A DNA stretch of 64,000 nt from positions 62,001 through 126,000 of the forward strand of contig JAGWYN010000003.1 in the NCBI GenBank assembly GCA_018969295.1. Direction: 5' to 3'. The first letter of the stretch is position 1; every line of letters starts with the position of its first letter. Both the position numbers and the translations under genes were made by a program. Source of the stretch: Chloroflexota bacterium (GTDB taxonomy: Bacteria > Chloroflexota > Anaerolineae > Caldilineales > Caldilineaceae). Shown one piece after another: positions 13,086-21,279 of the stretch. Under the pieces are notes generated by a model, which searched no databases, was not told where the DNA came from, and saw only the letters and a list, made by a program, of their open reading frames with translations.

Positions 13086-13580
13086 ATGTTGCTTGCAGGC
13101 CGTGCCTGGAAATATGGCGACAACGTCAACACCGACATCCTCTTTCCGGGCAAGTATACGTATACTGTTACGGAACGGAGCGAGATCGCCCGTCACGCGC
13201 TGGAAGATCTCGACCCCACCTTTGCGGCCAATGTGCAGCAGGGGGATGTCGTGGTCGGGGGGCGAAATTTTGGGTGTGGTTCGAGCCGCGAGCAGGCGGT
13301 GACCTGCCTGCTCTACAATGGGGTCAGCGCGGTGGTCGCGGCAAGTTTCAGCCGCATCTTTTACCGCAACGCGCTCAACAACGGCCTGTTGGCCATCGCC
13401 TGCCCGCTGGCTGTTGCGGCGATCGTCGCTGGCGAGCCGATAGCGATCGACACCGCGCAGCAGACGATCCGCTGCGCGGCCGGGGAGTATCCCTTTCCGC
13501 CACTGAGTGCCAGTGTGATGGGGATCGTCGAAGCCGGCGGCCTGGTCGCCTATGTGAAGCGCAAACTGGCGCTCCCCTGA
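13086..13580 (+). CDS. lysU: Homoaconitase small subunit
   Basis: The 164-aa swivel-domain partner of LysT. It has the family motif NFGCGSSREQAV (about residues 60-71) and the substrate-recognition loop after NVNTDILFPGK. That loop reads YTYT here, not the YLRT usually seen in isopropylmalate isomerases, which is consistent with homocitrate/homoaconitate as substrate. The loop codons form the palindrome GTATACGTATAC by coincidence of codon choice. The gene lies 3 bp after lysT and 27 bp before the next gene. Confidence 0.92.
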   Translation: MLLAGRAWKYGDNVNTDILFPGKYTYTVTERSEIARHALEDLDPTFAANVQQGDVVVGGRNFGCGSSREQAVTCLLYNGVSAVVAASFSRIFYRNALNNGLLAIACPLAVAAIVAGEPIAIDTAQQTIRCAAGEYPFPPLSASVMGIVEAGGLVAYVKRKLALP

Positions 13581-13607
13581 GGGAATGGCCAACAAAGGAG
13601 GGAACGC

Positions 13608-14642
13608 GTGGCAAATCGCACCTATCGGATCGCCCTGATCGCCGGGGACGGTGTCGGCCAGGAAGTGGTGCCTGCCGCCCAGCAGGTGCTGGCAGCACTT
13701 CCGCTGACCTGGGAATTCGTGCCGCTGGAGGCAGGTTGGGCTGTCTTCGAGCGCACAGGGACAGCGCTGCCCCAGCGCACAGCGGCCGCTGTGCGCGGCT
13801 GCGCTGGGGCAATCTTTGGTGCCACCCAGTCTCCCAGCCAAACTGTGGAAGGCTATGCCAGCCCCATTTTGACCTTGCGTCGGCAGCTCGACCTTTATGC
13901 CAATCTACGCCCGGTCGTCTCGATGCCGGTGCCGGGCAGCCGCCCTGAAATCGATCTGCTGATCGTGCGGGAGAACACAGAATGTCTCTATGTGCGGCAG
14001 GAACGGCTCGAGGACAACGGCAATACAGCAGTGGCGCAGCGCGTGATCACTCGCGCTGCCTCTGAGCGGATTGCGCGCAAGGCCTTCGAGCTGGCGCAGG
14101 CGCGCGGACAAACAAGGAGTGGCCGGCCCACACCGCGCGTCACCGTTGTGCACAAAGCCAACGTGCTCGGCGTGACCGACGGGCTCTTTCGAGCAGCCTG
14201 TCTGGCAGTGGCGCAGCAATTTCCTGGAGTCGTTGTCGAAGAACAGATCGTCGACTCCATGATCTATCGTCTGATCCGGGAACCGGAGCGATACGACGTG
14301 GTGGTGGCCCCCAATTTGTACGGCGACATTCTCAGCGACGCCGCGGCAGCGCTGGTCGGCGGGCTGGGGCTGGCCCCCAGCGCCAATGCAGGAGACAACT
14401 TCACGCTCGTCGAACCCGTCCACGGCAGTGCGCCCGACATCGCCGGCAAAGGAGTGGCCAATCCTTGCGCGGCAGTGTTGGCAGCTGCACAACTGCTGGA
14501 GAGGCTGGGGGAAAACCAGCAGGCGCAGCGGGTTCGGCGCGCTGTGGTGCAGACGCTGGCCGATGGCTGCTGGTCGGCCGATCTCGGGGGAAATGCCACG
14601 ACGGCAGAGATGACGCAGGCGATCGTCTCCCGGCTGGCGTAA
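13608..14642 (+). CDS. Homoisocitrate dehydrogenase
   Basis: NAD(P)-dependent oxidative decarboxylation of homoisocitrate to 2-oxoadipate. The 344-aa beta-decarboxylating dehydrogenase has LTLRRQLDLYANLRPV, VRENTECLYV, the catalytic Lys in HKANVLG, the metal-binding aspartates in GDILSDAAA and the adenine-site HGSAPDIAGKG. The whole resembles the Thermus homoisocitrate dehydrogenase from memory. In that enzyme an Arg-containing loop before the RRxLDLYAN segment sets substrate range; here the loop reads SPSQTVEGYASP and has no Arg before LRR. The GTG start at 13608 follows AAAGGAGGG. A broad-specificity isocitrate/isopropylmalate activity cannot be excluded. Confidence 0.9.
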   Translation: MANRTYRIALIAGDGVGQEVVPAAQQVLAALPLTWEFVPLEAGWAVFERTGTALPQRTAAAVRGCAGAIFGATQSPSQTVEGYASPILTLRRQLDLYANLRPVVSMPVPGSRPEIDLLIVRENTECLYVRQERLEDNGNTAVAQRVITRAASERIARKAFELAQARGQTRSGRPTPRVTVVHKANVLGVTDGLFRAACLAVAQQFPGVVVEEQIVDSMIYRLIREPERYDVVVAPNLYGDILSDAAAALVGGLGLAPSANAGDNFTLVEPVHGSAPDIAGKGVANPCAAVLAAAQLLERLGENQQAQRVRRAVVQTLADGCWSADLGGNATTAEMTQAIVSRLA

Positions 14643-14688
14643 AAGCAGAGAGCCAGAGAAGAAATCCCCAACAGCGACAGGGTTCAAC

Positions 14689-14718
14689 CAAATTTTTCTC
14701 ATTCAAATTTTTCTCATT
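14689..14718 (+). repeat. Perfect 15-bp tandem duplication upstream of lysW
   Basis: CAAATTTTTCTCATT occurs twice head to tail in the 104-bp gap before lysW, an A/T-rich patch in GC-rich surroundings. It starts 29 bp before the lysW ATG (end of copy two at 14718). Confidence 0.9.
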
Positions 14719-14746
14719 CAAAGTGGACAGACAAGGAAAACGTTGT

Positions 14747-14932
14747 ATGGCACTCAAAACAGCTTCTGGCAAGGTAGAATGTCCTGAATGTTTTGCCGAG
14801 ATCACGGTAAAAAATGTGATGGAAAACGAAATCGTGCAGTGCCCGGACTGCGGCATCGACCTGGAAGTGACCAGCCTCGACCCGCTCGAACTGGCACCGG
14901 CCCCCGAAGAAGAAGAAGACTGGGGCGAATAA
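14747..14932 (+). CDS. lysW: LysW amino-group carrier protein
   Basis: A 61-aa acidic carrier protein to whose C-terminal glutamate the alpha-amino group of alpha-aminoadipate is attached; all later intermediates ride on it until LysK releases lysine. It has an N-terminal zinc ribbon (CPEC at 12-15, CPDC at 32-35), an acidic tail and the diagnostic C-terminal EDWGE (57-61). The ATG at 14747 follows AAGGAAAA. Longer upstream in-frame starts read through the 15-bp repeats and are rejected. It is followed after one base by lysX. Confidence 0.97.
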   Translation: MALKTASGKVECPECFAEITVKNVMENEIVQCPDCGIDLEVTSLDPLELAPAPEEEEDWGE

Positions 14933-14933
14933 G

Positions 14934-15869
14934 ATGCGTGTCGGAATCCTCTACTCGCGCGTGCGGGCGGAAGAGAAGCTGCTCTTCGAGGAGTTTGACC
15001 GGCGGGGCGTTGTGCTGGAGCTGGTCGACGACAATTCGCTGGTCTTTGACATCACAGCGGCCGCGCATGCACGGCGCTTTCAAGGTTTCGATGTGGTCGT
15101 CGAACGTTGTATCAGCCACGGACGTGCGCTGTACAGCTTGCGTATCCTCAACGACCAGGGGATCCAGACGGTCAACAGCGCACAGGTGGCAGATACCTGC
15201 GGCAACAAACTGCAGACCACCAGCGCGCTGACTGCCGCCGGCGTGCCGCAGCCCCGCTGCCTGGTCGCCTACACGCCAGAGAGCGCCCTGGATGCGATCG
15301 AACAGCTCGGCTACCCGGTCGTGCTCAAACCTGCCGTCGGCTCCTGGGGGCGTCTGCTCAGCAAGATCAACGACCGCGAGGCAGCAGAGGCGATCCTGGA
15401 ACACAAAGAAGTCCTCGGTTCGTACCACCACTCGATCTTCTACATCCAGGAGTATATTCGCAAGCCGCTGCGCGATGTCCGTGCCTTCGTGGTGGGGGGG
15501 GAGACGATCGCTGCGATCTATCGGAATTCGGAGCACTGGATCACCAACACTGCGCGCGGGGGCAAAGCCAGCAACTGCCCAGTCACCCCAGAGCTCAACG
15601 CGATCTGTGTGCGTGCAGCCAATGCAGTCGGGGGGGGGATGGTGGCCATCGACGTCTTCGAGGATCCAGACCGGGGTCTGCTGATCAATGAAGTCAACTA
15701 CACGATGGAATTTCGCAACAGCATCGCCCCCACCGGCGTCGACATCCCAGCCAAAATGGTCGATTTCTGTCTGCAGGTCGGCAGCGAAGGCTGGGCCACC
15801 GCCAATGGCTGGTCGAGTGATCGGCCGCCTCTCCAGCCGGTCACGCTGACAGCAGGGGCCAGCACATAA
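14934..15869 (+). CDS. lysX: LysW-alpha-aminoadipate ligase LysX
   Basis: An ATP-grasp ligase (RimK family) joining the C-terminal Glu of LysW to the amino group of alpha-aminoadipate. The 311-aa protein shows the ATP-grasp elements VLKPAVGSWG, QEYIRKPLRDVRAF and the metal-binding INEVNYTMEFRNS. The C-terminal substrate loop reads SIAPTGVDIP. LysX and ArgX homologues differ in substrate loops, and I cannot decide from one sequence whether glutamate (for ornithine/arginine) is also used. It overlaps lysY by one base (TAATG). Confidence 0.95.
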   Translation: MRVGILYSRVRAEEKLLFEEFDRRGVVLELVDDNSLVFDITAAAHARRFQGFDVVVERCISHGRALYSLRILNDQGIQTVNSAQVADTCGNKLQTTSALTAAGVPQPRCLVAYTPESALDAIEQLGYPVVLKPAVGSWGRLLSKINDREAAEAILEHKEVLGSYHHSIFYIQEYIRKPLRDVRAFVVGGETIAAIYRNSEHWITNTARGGKASNCPVTPELNAICVRAANAVGGGMVAIDVFEDPDRGLLINEVNYTMEFRNSIAPTGVDIPAKMVDFCLQVGSEGWATANGWSSDRPPLQPVTLTAGAST

Positions 15870-16924
15870 TGGGAGCCTCCTTCACCGTTTCGATTGTCGG
15901 CGCCAGCGGCTATACTGGCGGGGAGCTGCTCCGTCTGCTGCTCGACCATCCACAGGTCACCCTCCAACAGGTGACCAGCGAGCGCAACGCCGGCAATTTT
16001 GTGCATTTCACCCACCCCAATCTGCGGGGACGCACCCGCCTGCAGTTTGTCAGCGCCAGCGAGCTCCTGCCCTGCGACCTGCTCTTCCTCTGCCTGCCCC
16101 ACGGCAGCGCGATGCAGAAGATCGACCAGTACGCCGCCCTGGCAGAGCGCATCGTCGACCTGAGCGCAGATTTTCGTCTGCGTCTCCCCGAAGACTATGT
16201 GCGCTGGTACGGAAAGCCCCACACCAACCCAGCCTGGCTGGAAAAATTTGTCTACGGGCTGCCCGAATTGTACCGTGCAGACATGCGCGGCGCGCGCTAC
16301 ATCAGCGGTGTCGGCTGCAACGCCACAGCCACCAATCTGGCCATCTACCCTCTCTTTGCCGGCGGGCTGGCCGACAGCGAGCGCGGGGTCATCTGCGAGG
16401 TCAAGGTGGGTTCCAGCGAAGGGGGGAACCAGTCGAGCGACTCGACCCACCATCCTGAACGGTCCGGGGTGATGCGCAGCTTTGCCCCCACCGGCCACCG
16501 CCATACCGCCGAAATCCTGCAGGTGCTGGGCCGGACTGGCGTGCGGCCAGCGGTGCATCTCAGCGCCACGGCCGTAGACAATGTGCGCGGGGTGCTCGCA
16601 ACCGCCCATGTCTTTGTCAAACCAGGGGTCGAAGAGAAGGATCTCTTCAAAGCCTACCGGCAGACATACCGCGACGAGCCGTTTGTTCGAATTGTCAAAG
16701 AGCGCGCCGGGCTCTACCGTTACCCCGAACCCAAAATTTTGTCGGGCAGCAACTACGCCGATGTCGGGTTCGAACTGGACCCAACGACCGGGCGGGTTGT
16801 GGCGATGGCCGCGATCGACAACCTGATGAAAGGGGCAGCAGGCAGCGCAGTGCAGGCGATGAATCTTCTGTGCGGCTGGGAAGAGACAGCAGGATTGACC
16901 TTTGCCGGGTTGCACCCGGTGTAG
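15869..16924 (+). CDS. lysY: LysW-aminoadipate semialdehyde-forming reductase LysY (ArgC-like)
   Basis: NADPH-dependent reduction of LysW-aminoadipyl phosphate to the semialdehyde. The 351-aa ArgC-family protein has GASGYTGGELLR for cofactor binding, the active-site cysteine in SGVGCNATA and a histidine-containing SFAPTGHRHTAE segment. It starts inside the stop codon of lysX and precedes lysZ by 109 bp, so the usual kinase-before-reductase reaction order is reversed in the gene order. Confidence 0.94.
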   Translation: MGASFTVSIVGASGYTGGELLRLLLDHPQVTLQQVTSERNAGNFVHFTHPNLRGRTRLQFVSASELLPCDLLFLCLPHGSAMQKIDQYAALAERIVDLSADFRLRLPEDYVRWYGKPHTNPAWLEKFVYGLPELYRADMRGARYISGVGCNATATNLAIYPLFAGGLADSERGVICEVKVGSSEGGNQSSDSTHHPERSGVMRSFAPTGHRHTAEILQVLGRTGVRPAVHLSATAVDNVRGVLATAHVFVKPGVEEKDLFKAYRQTYRDEPFVRIVKERAGLYRYPEPKILSGSNYADVGFELDPTTGRVVAMAAIDNLMKGAAGSAVQAMNLLCGWEETAGLTFAGLHPV

Positions 16925-16951
16925 CCGGCGCCTGCAAGGCCAGCAGCCGTT

Positions 16952-17015
16952 CGGCAGAACAAGTCGGCAGAACAAGTCGGCAGAACAAGTCGGCAGAACA
17001 AGTCGGCAGAACAAG
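16952..17015 (+). repeat. 13-bp tandem repeat, five copies, between lysY and lysZ
   Basis: Five head-to-tail units of CGGCAGAACAAGT (the last lacks the final T) occupy most of the lysY-lysZ gap, ending 18 bp before the lysZ ATG. They are identical, implying recent expansion. No secondary structure is obvious. Confidence 0.95.
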
Positions 17016-17033
17016 GGCTGGAGAGAAATTGCC

Positions 17034-17837
17034 ATGATTGTGATCAAAGTAGGGGGCGGCCAGGATCTGAACATCGACGCGATTGTCGCTGACATCGTCC
17101 ATTTGCGGGGTGCAGGCCACGAGCTGCTGCTCGTTCATGGCGGCGCCGAAACCACCAACGAAATTGCCGAAGCGCTCGGCCACCCACCCCAGTTTGTCAC
17201 CAGCGAAAGCGGTTACGTCAGCCGACGCACCGACCGCCGCACGTTGGAGATCTTTGAAATGGTCTATTGCGGCCAGCTCAACAAAATGTGGGTCGAAAAG
17301 CTGCAGATCGCCGGCGTCAACGCGGTCGGGCTGAGCGGGCTGGACGGACGCATCTTTGAGGGAATCCGCAAAGAGACGTTGCGCGTGCGGGTAGAGGGCA
17401 AACGGATGGTGCTGCGCGACGACTGGACCGGCACTGTTGAACGGATCAACACCCCTCTGCTGCGCACCTTGCTCGCTGCCGGCTACTTCCCAGTCTTGAC
17501 ACCGCCCGCCGCCTCTACGCAAGGGGAAGCGATCAATGTGGACGGCGACCGTGCAGCCGCCATGTTGGCTGCTGCCTTCCACGCCGACGCCTTGATCATC
17601 CTCAGCAGTGTGCCGGGTCTGCTGCGCACCTTCCCCGATGAGACGACGTTGATTCAGGAGATCCCCAAAAACCGGGCAAACGATTTCATGCAGTTTGCCG
17701 AAGGACGGATGAAAAAAAAGGTCATGGGCGCGATCGAGGCGCTCCAGGAAGGCGTGCAGAAGGTGATCTTTGCCGATGGACGTGTAGCGGCGCCAATCAC
17801 GGCGGCCCTGGCCGGCGGCGGCACCCAGATCAGCTGA
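17034..17837 (+). CDS. lysZ: LysW-aminoadipate kinase LysZ (ArgB-like)
   Basis: Phosphorylates the side-chain carboxylate of LysW-aminoadipate. The 267-aa amino-acid-kinase fold starts MIVIKVGGG, contains LLVHGGAETTNEIA and NVDGDRAAAMLAAA, and has a KKKVMGAIEAL lysine-containing helix near the C-terminus, as in N-acetylglutamate kinases of the LysZ type. The ATG at 17034 follows GGAGAGAAA. An in-frame extension back to 16902 would translate the 13-bp repeats and is rejected. The AKR gene follows after 24 bp. Confidence 0.94.
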   Translation: MIVIKVGGGQDLNIDAIVADIVHLRGAGHELLLVHGGAETTNEIAEALGHPPQFVTSESGYVSRRTDRRTLEIFEMVYCGQLNKMWVEKLQIAGVNAVGLSGLDGRIFEGIRKETLRVRVEGKRMVLRDDWTGTVERINTPLLRTLLAAGYFPVLTPPAASTQGEAINVDGDRAAAMLAAAFHADALIILSSVPGLLRTFPDETTLIQEIPKNRANDFMQFAEGRMKKKVMGAIEALQEGVQKVIFADGRVAAPITAALAGGGTQIS

Positions 17838-17861
17838 AGCAGTTCCAAAAAAGGGGAAACA

Positions 17862-18797
17862 ATGGCTCTCTCTGCACAGTTTAGGCCTCGGCGAGAGTTG
17901 GGGCGCACCGGGTTCATCGCAACTCTCCTGGGGATCGGCGATCTGGCCGACCGCAGTCTCCCATTGGAGCGCTGTGTGGCGACGCTGCGCCGTGCCATCG
18001 ACGCAGGGTTGAACGTGATCGACACGGCTCCCGGCTACGAAGACGGGTATTCGGAGCAGATCGTCGGCGCAGCAGTGAAAGGAGTGCGCGACCAGCTGTT
18101 TGTCGTCTCCAAACTCGACGAGCTACTCGCACCGGTGGCTCCACAGATCGAAGACTCGCTGCGCCGTCTGCAGCTGGACTATACCGATGCGTTTGTCTTC
18201 CACGGCCTCTCGGATCTGACGATCTTTGAAACGCTGGCGACCCCAGGGGGAGGTTTCGACCAGCTGCGAGATTGTATTCGAGCGGGCAAGACCCGTTTTG
18301 GGGGGATTTCCTCGCACGATCCGAGGGTGTTGAAGGCAGCGATCGAGGCGGACCTGTGTGACATTGTCCTGTTTCCAGTGGGACCCTTTGTCGACGAACG
18401 GTACATCACAGAGACACTGCCGTTGGCACGTGCCCACGGGGTGGGGACGATCTGCTTCAAAACCTTTGGCGCCGGCAAGCTGCTGGGGGATACGGCAGGG
18501 TACAACCAGCCCCTGCAGCTGCGCCCACGCGGCAAACTCTCTTCGGGCGGGGTCGACGATGCGGCAGCGCTGCTGCCACGTCTGCGTGTGGAGGAGTGTC
18601 TGCATTACACACTGACCTTGGATCCAGATGTGACGCTGCTGGGGCTCAGCTTTCCCAACGAGCAGGACCAGGCGTTTGCTGCCGCGCAGAGCTTCCGCCC
18701 GTTGTCGACCTCCCAGCTGGAGGAGATCCGAGCGCGTGCAGCGGCGGCGCGTCAGAACAAAGGGCCTTGTTGGTGGAACCCGGATCCGGCCGCATGA
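17862..18797 (+). CDS. Aldo/keto reductase family protein inside the lysine operon
   Basis: A 311-aa NAD(P)H-dependent aldo/keto reductase. The catalytic tetrad can be read as Asp54 (VIDTAPGY), Tyr59, Lys84 (VVSKLDE) and His114 (VFHGL), so it should be active. A C-terminal Cys-Trp-Trp (GPCWWNP) is unusual. It lies between lysZ and lysJ with short gaps and in the same frame of transcription. The pathway has an aldehyde intermediate (LysW-aminoadipate semialdehyde), so a role in clearing free aminoadipate semialdehyde is conceivable, but nothing in the sequence proves it. Confidence 0.85.
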   Translation: MALSAQFRPRRELGRTGFIATLLGIGDLADRSLPLERCVATLRRAIDAGLNVIDTAPGYEDGYSEQIVGAAVKGVRDQLFVVSKLDELLAPVAPQIEDSLRRLQLDYTDAFVFHGLSDLTIFETLATPGGGFDQLRDCIRAGKTRFGGISSHDPRVLKAAIEADLCDIVLFPVGPFVDERYITETLPLARAHGVGTICFKTFGAGKLLGDTAGYNQPLQLRPRGKLSSGGVDDAAALLPRLRVEECLHYTLTLDPDVTLLGLSFPNEQDQAFAAAQSFRPLSTSQLEEIRARAAAARQNKGPCWWNPDPAA

Positions 18798-18831
18798 CAG
18801 CGCCCAAACCGACGAACAAAGAGGTGGCAAG

Positions 18832-20040
18832 ATGATCGAGAGGGAAGCAACGATGAAGCTGGCTGCGGTCGAAGAGAGCCTTCTGGGCGGAACAACGGCG
18901 CGACGCGACGAGACCGTCGTCATCGTGCGCGGGGAAGGCTGCTGGCTCTACGACAGCACCGGGCGGCGCTATTTGGACTTGACGGCCGCCCAGGGGGTGA
19001 CGATGCTGGGCCACTGCCACCCGGCGCTGAGCAGGGCGATCGCCGAACAGGCACAGACGTTGATCTCCTGCCCCAATTTTCTTTACAACGATGTGCGCGC
19101 CCGCTTTGCAGCTCGGCTGGCCGATGTGCTGCCCCCGCACCTCTGCCACATCTTTCTGGCCAACAGCGGGGCAGAAGCCATCGACGGTGCCCTCAAGTTT
19201 GCTCGGCTGACCACTGGCCGCACACGCGCGATCGCCTTCCGTTCCGCCTTTCATGGACGGACGGTGGGGGCACTCTCCTTGACCTGGGAAAAAAAATACC
19301 GCGAGCCTTTTCTGCCACTGCCTGACACGATCCATCTGCCCTACAACAATCTGGCCAAGGTCGACGAGGCGCTGGACACCAGCATCGCCGCTGTTTTTCT
19401 GGAGATTGTGCAAGGGGAGGGTGGGGTCAACATCGGGGAGCGCGAATTCCTGCAGGGGGTGCAGCAGCTCTGCCAGGAACGCGGCGCTTTGTTGGTGGTC
19501 GACGAAATTCAGACCGGCTTTGGAAGGACCGGGCGTTGGTTTGGCTTTGAGCACCACAGCCTGCGGCCCGATCTGATCTGTCTGGCCAAGGGGCTGGGGG
19601 CCGGGTTTCCGATGGGAGCGGTCGCCTACACCCGCTCTGTGCAAGAAAAGCTGTACCTGGGCGCACATGGCAGCACCTTTGGGGGCAACCCGCTGGCCTG
19701 TGCTGCCGGGCTGGCGGCGCTGCAGACCTACGCTGAGGAGCGGCTGGTCGAACGTTCAGCGGTGATGGGGGACTATTTTGTGCGCCGGCTACGCGAGGAA
19801 CTGGCCGGCAATCTGCTCGTGCGGGAGGTTCGCGGGGTGGGGCTGATGCTGGCTGTGGAGCTGCGCCAGAAGGCGGGGCCCACGCTCAAGGCGTTGATGG
19901 CTGAGGAGGGTGTGCTGGCGCTACCGGCAGGCCCCAATGTGCTCCGTTTCCTGCCGCCGCTGACGATCACAGAAGAGGAGGTCGAGGTAGGCGTTGCAGC
20001 AACGGCGCGCGTGTTGGCCGCACAGGAAGCGCGACCATGA
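18832..20040 (+). CDS. lysJ: LysW-aminoadipate semialdehyde aminotransferase LysJ
   Basis: A PLP-dependent class III aminotransferase converting LysW-aminoadipate semialdehyde to LysW-lysine with glutamate as donor. The 402-aa protein has ANSGAEAIDGALKFAR, FHGRTVGALS, the PLP-binding VVDEIQTGFGRTGR and the Schiff-base lysine in CLAKGLGAGFPMGA. It is like ArgD/AcOAT. ATG 18832 is preceded by AGAGGTGG. ATG 18853 with GAGAGGGAAG is an equally good alternative that shortens the N-terminus by seven residues. It overlaps lysK by four bases (ATGA). Confidence 0.93.
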   Translation: MIEREATMKLAAVEESLLGGTTARRDETVVIVRGEGCWLYDSTGRRYLDLTAAQGVTMLGHCHPALSRAIAEQAQTLISCPNFLYNDVRARFAARLADVLPPHLCHIFLANSGAEAIDGALKFARLTTGRTRAIAFRSAFHGRTVGALSLTWEKKYREPFLPLPDTIHLPYNNLAKVDEALDTSIAAVFLEIVQGEGGVNIGEREFLQGVQQLCQERGALLVVDEIQTGFGRTGRWFGFEHHSLRPDLICLAKGLGAGFPMGAVAYTRSVQEKLYLGAHGSTFGGNPLACAAGLAALQTYAEERLVERSAVMGDYFVRRLREELAGNLLVREVRGVGLMLAVELRQKAGPTLKALMAEEGVLALPAGPNVLRFLPPLTITEEEVEVGVAATARVLAAQEARP

Positions 20041-21245
20041 GCCTGACGCACGCAGAGGCGGTCGCGCTGCTGCAGGGACTGGTGTCGATTCCCTCACTTT
20101 CGCACCAGGAGGGCAGAGCCAGCCGCTGGCTGGTGGAGCAGATGCGCGCAGCCGGCTACGATCGGGCCTTCGTCGACGCCGCCGGCAACGCGGTGGGGGA
20201 GCTGGGCGCTGCACAGGCAGAGCGAACTCTTCTGCTGCTCGGCCACATCGACACCGTTCCTGGCACCATCCCGGTCCGCATTGAGCCGTCGCCAGAGGGG
20301 GAGCTGCTCTACGGGCGGGGCAGCGTAGACGCCAAGGGGCCGCTGGCGACCTTCGTAGCAGCGGCAGCGCGGGTAGGCAGCGCCTGGGCCCACGCACAGG
20401 GCGTGCGTCTGGTCGTCGCTGGGGCTGTCGAAGAGGAGGCGGCCAGCAGCAAAGGGGCTCGTTTTCTGCGCGACCGTTTCGACGGTCTCTGCGAGCCCCT
20501 CCCTGCGGCCTGCATCGTCGGCGAACCCAGCCACTGGAGCCGCGTGACGCTGGGCTACAAAGGACGGCTGTGGGTCGAGTTGGAGGCGACACAGCCGATG
20601 GCACATACTGCTGGGCCAGATGCCGGGGTCGCAACAGTCGCCGTAGATTTCTGGAATTGGCTCAGCCGCTATGCCGACCGTTTCAACGCTGGGCGAGAAA
20701 AAGCCTTTGACCAGCTGCTGCCCAGCCTGCGCCGGCTGGCAACGTTCACCGACGACGCCATGTACGACCATGTGGTCGCCAGCTGTGGGGTGAGGCTGCC
20801 GCTGAATTTTTCGGTCGACACTTTGGCAGCTGAGCTGGCAGGCTGGGCAGGAGAACGGGTGGCAGGCTCGAACCCTCCCGCTGGCTGCACGATCCAGATG
20901 GAACAGCCAAGCGAGTTGCGCGTGGAAGGAACTGCCGTCACACTGACGCTGCGTTTCAGCGCTTATGAGCCAGCCTGGCGCAGCGACCGCAGCAACCCGT
21001 TGGTGCGCAGCTTTCTCCAGGCGCTGCGCCAGGTCGCCCCCGCAGAAAAACTGGGGTTCGTGCTCAAGACCGGCACCAGCGATATGAATGTCGTCGGCCC
21101 GGCCTGGTCCTGCCCGATCGTAGCCTATGGCCCCGGGGACAGCAGCCTCGACCATACCCCCCACGAACACCTTCGTCTTGCGGACTACTGGCAGGCGGTG
21201 CTGGTGCTGGAACAGGCGCTGCGCCACTGGGGTCAGCCAGGCTGA
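20037..21245 (+). CDS. lysK: LysW-lysine hydrolase LysK (M20 family)
   Basis: Zinc-dependent release of lysine from LysW. The 402-aa M20 deacetylase-like protein has GHIDTVPG (His70, Asp72), GRGSVDAKGP (Asp98) and the catalytic/metal glutamates in AVEEEAASSKGA (about 131-134), then GEPSHW and a C-terminal LDHTPHEH with a further metal histidine. The start codon lies inside the lysJ stop region. It closes the operon; the next gene is convergent. Confidence 0.95.
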   Translation: MSLTHAEAVALLQGLVSIPSLSHQEGRASRWLVEQMRAAGYDRAFVDAAGNAVGELGAAQAERTLLLLGHIDTVPGTIPVRIEPSPEGELLYGRGSVDAKGPLATFVAAAARVGSAWAHAQGVRLVVAGAVEEEAASSKGARFLRDRFDGLCEPLPAACIVGEPSHWSRVTLGYKGRLWVELEATQPMAHTAGPDAGVATVAVDFWNWLSRYADRFNAGREKAFDQLLPSLRRLATFTDDAMYDHVVASCGVRLPLNFSVDTLAAELAGWAGERVAGSNPPAGCTIQMEQPSELRVEGTAVTLTLRFSAYEPAWRSDRSNPLVRSFLQALRQVAPAEKLGFVLKTGTSDMNVVGPAWSCPIVAYGPGDSSLDHTPHEHLRLADYWQAVLVLEQALRHWGQPG

Positions 21246-21279
21246 ACCTCTTCGGGAGTTGTGGAGAGACCCGCAGCGC

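Noticed and set aside
13155..13166. GTATACGTATAC palindrome as an operator inside lysU
   Set aside because: It is within the coding sequence for the YTYT loop and is explained by codon choice.
16952..17015. CRISPR-like array between lysY and lysZ
   Set aside because: Units are 13 bp, contiguous and without spacers; no cas genes are present.
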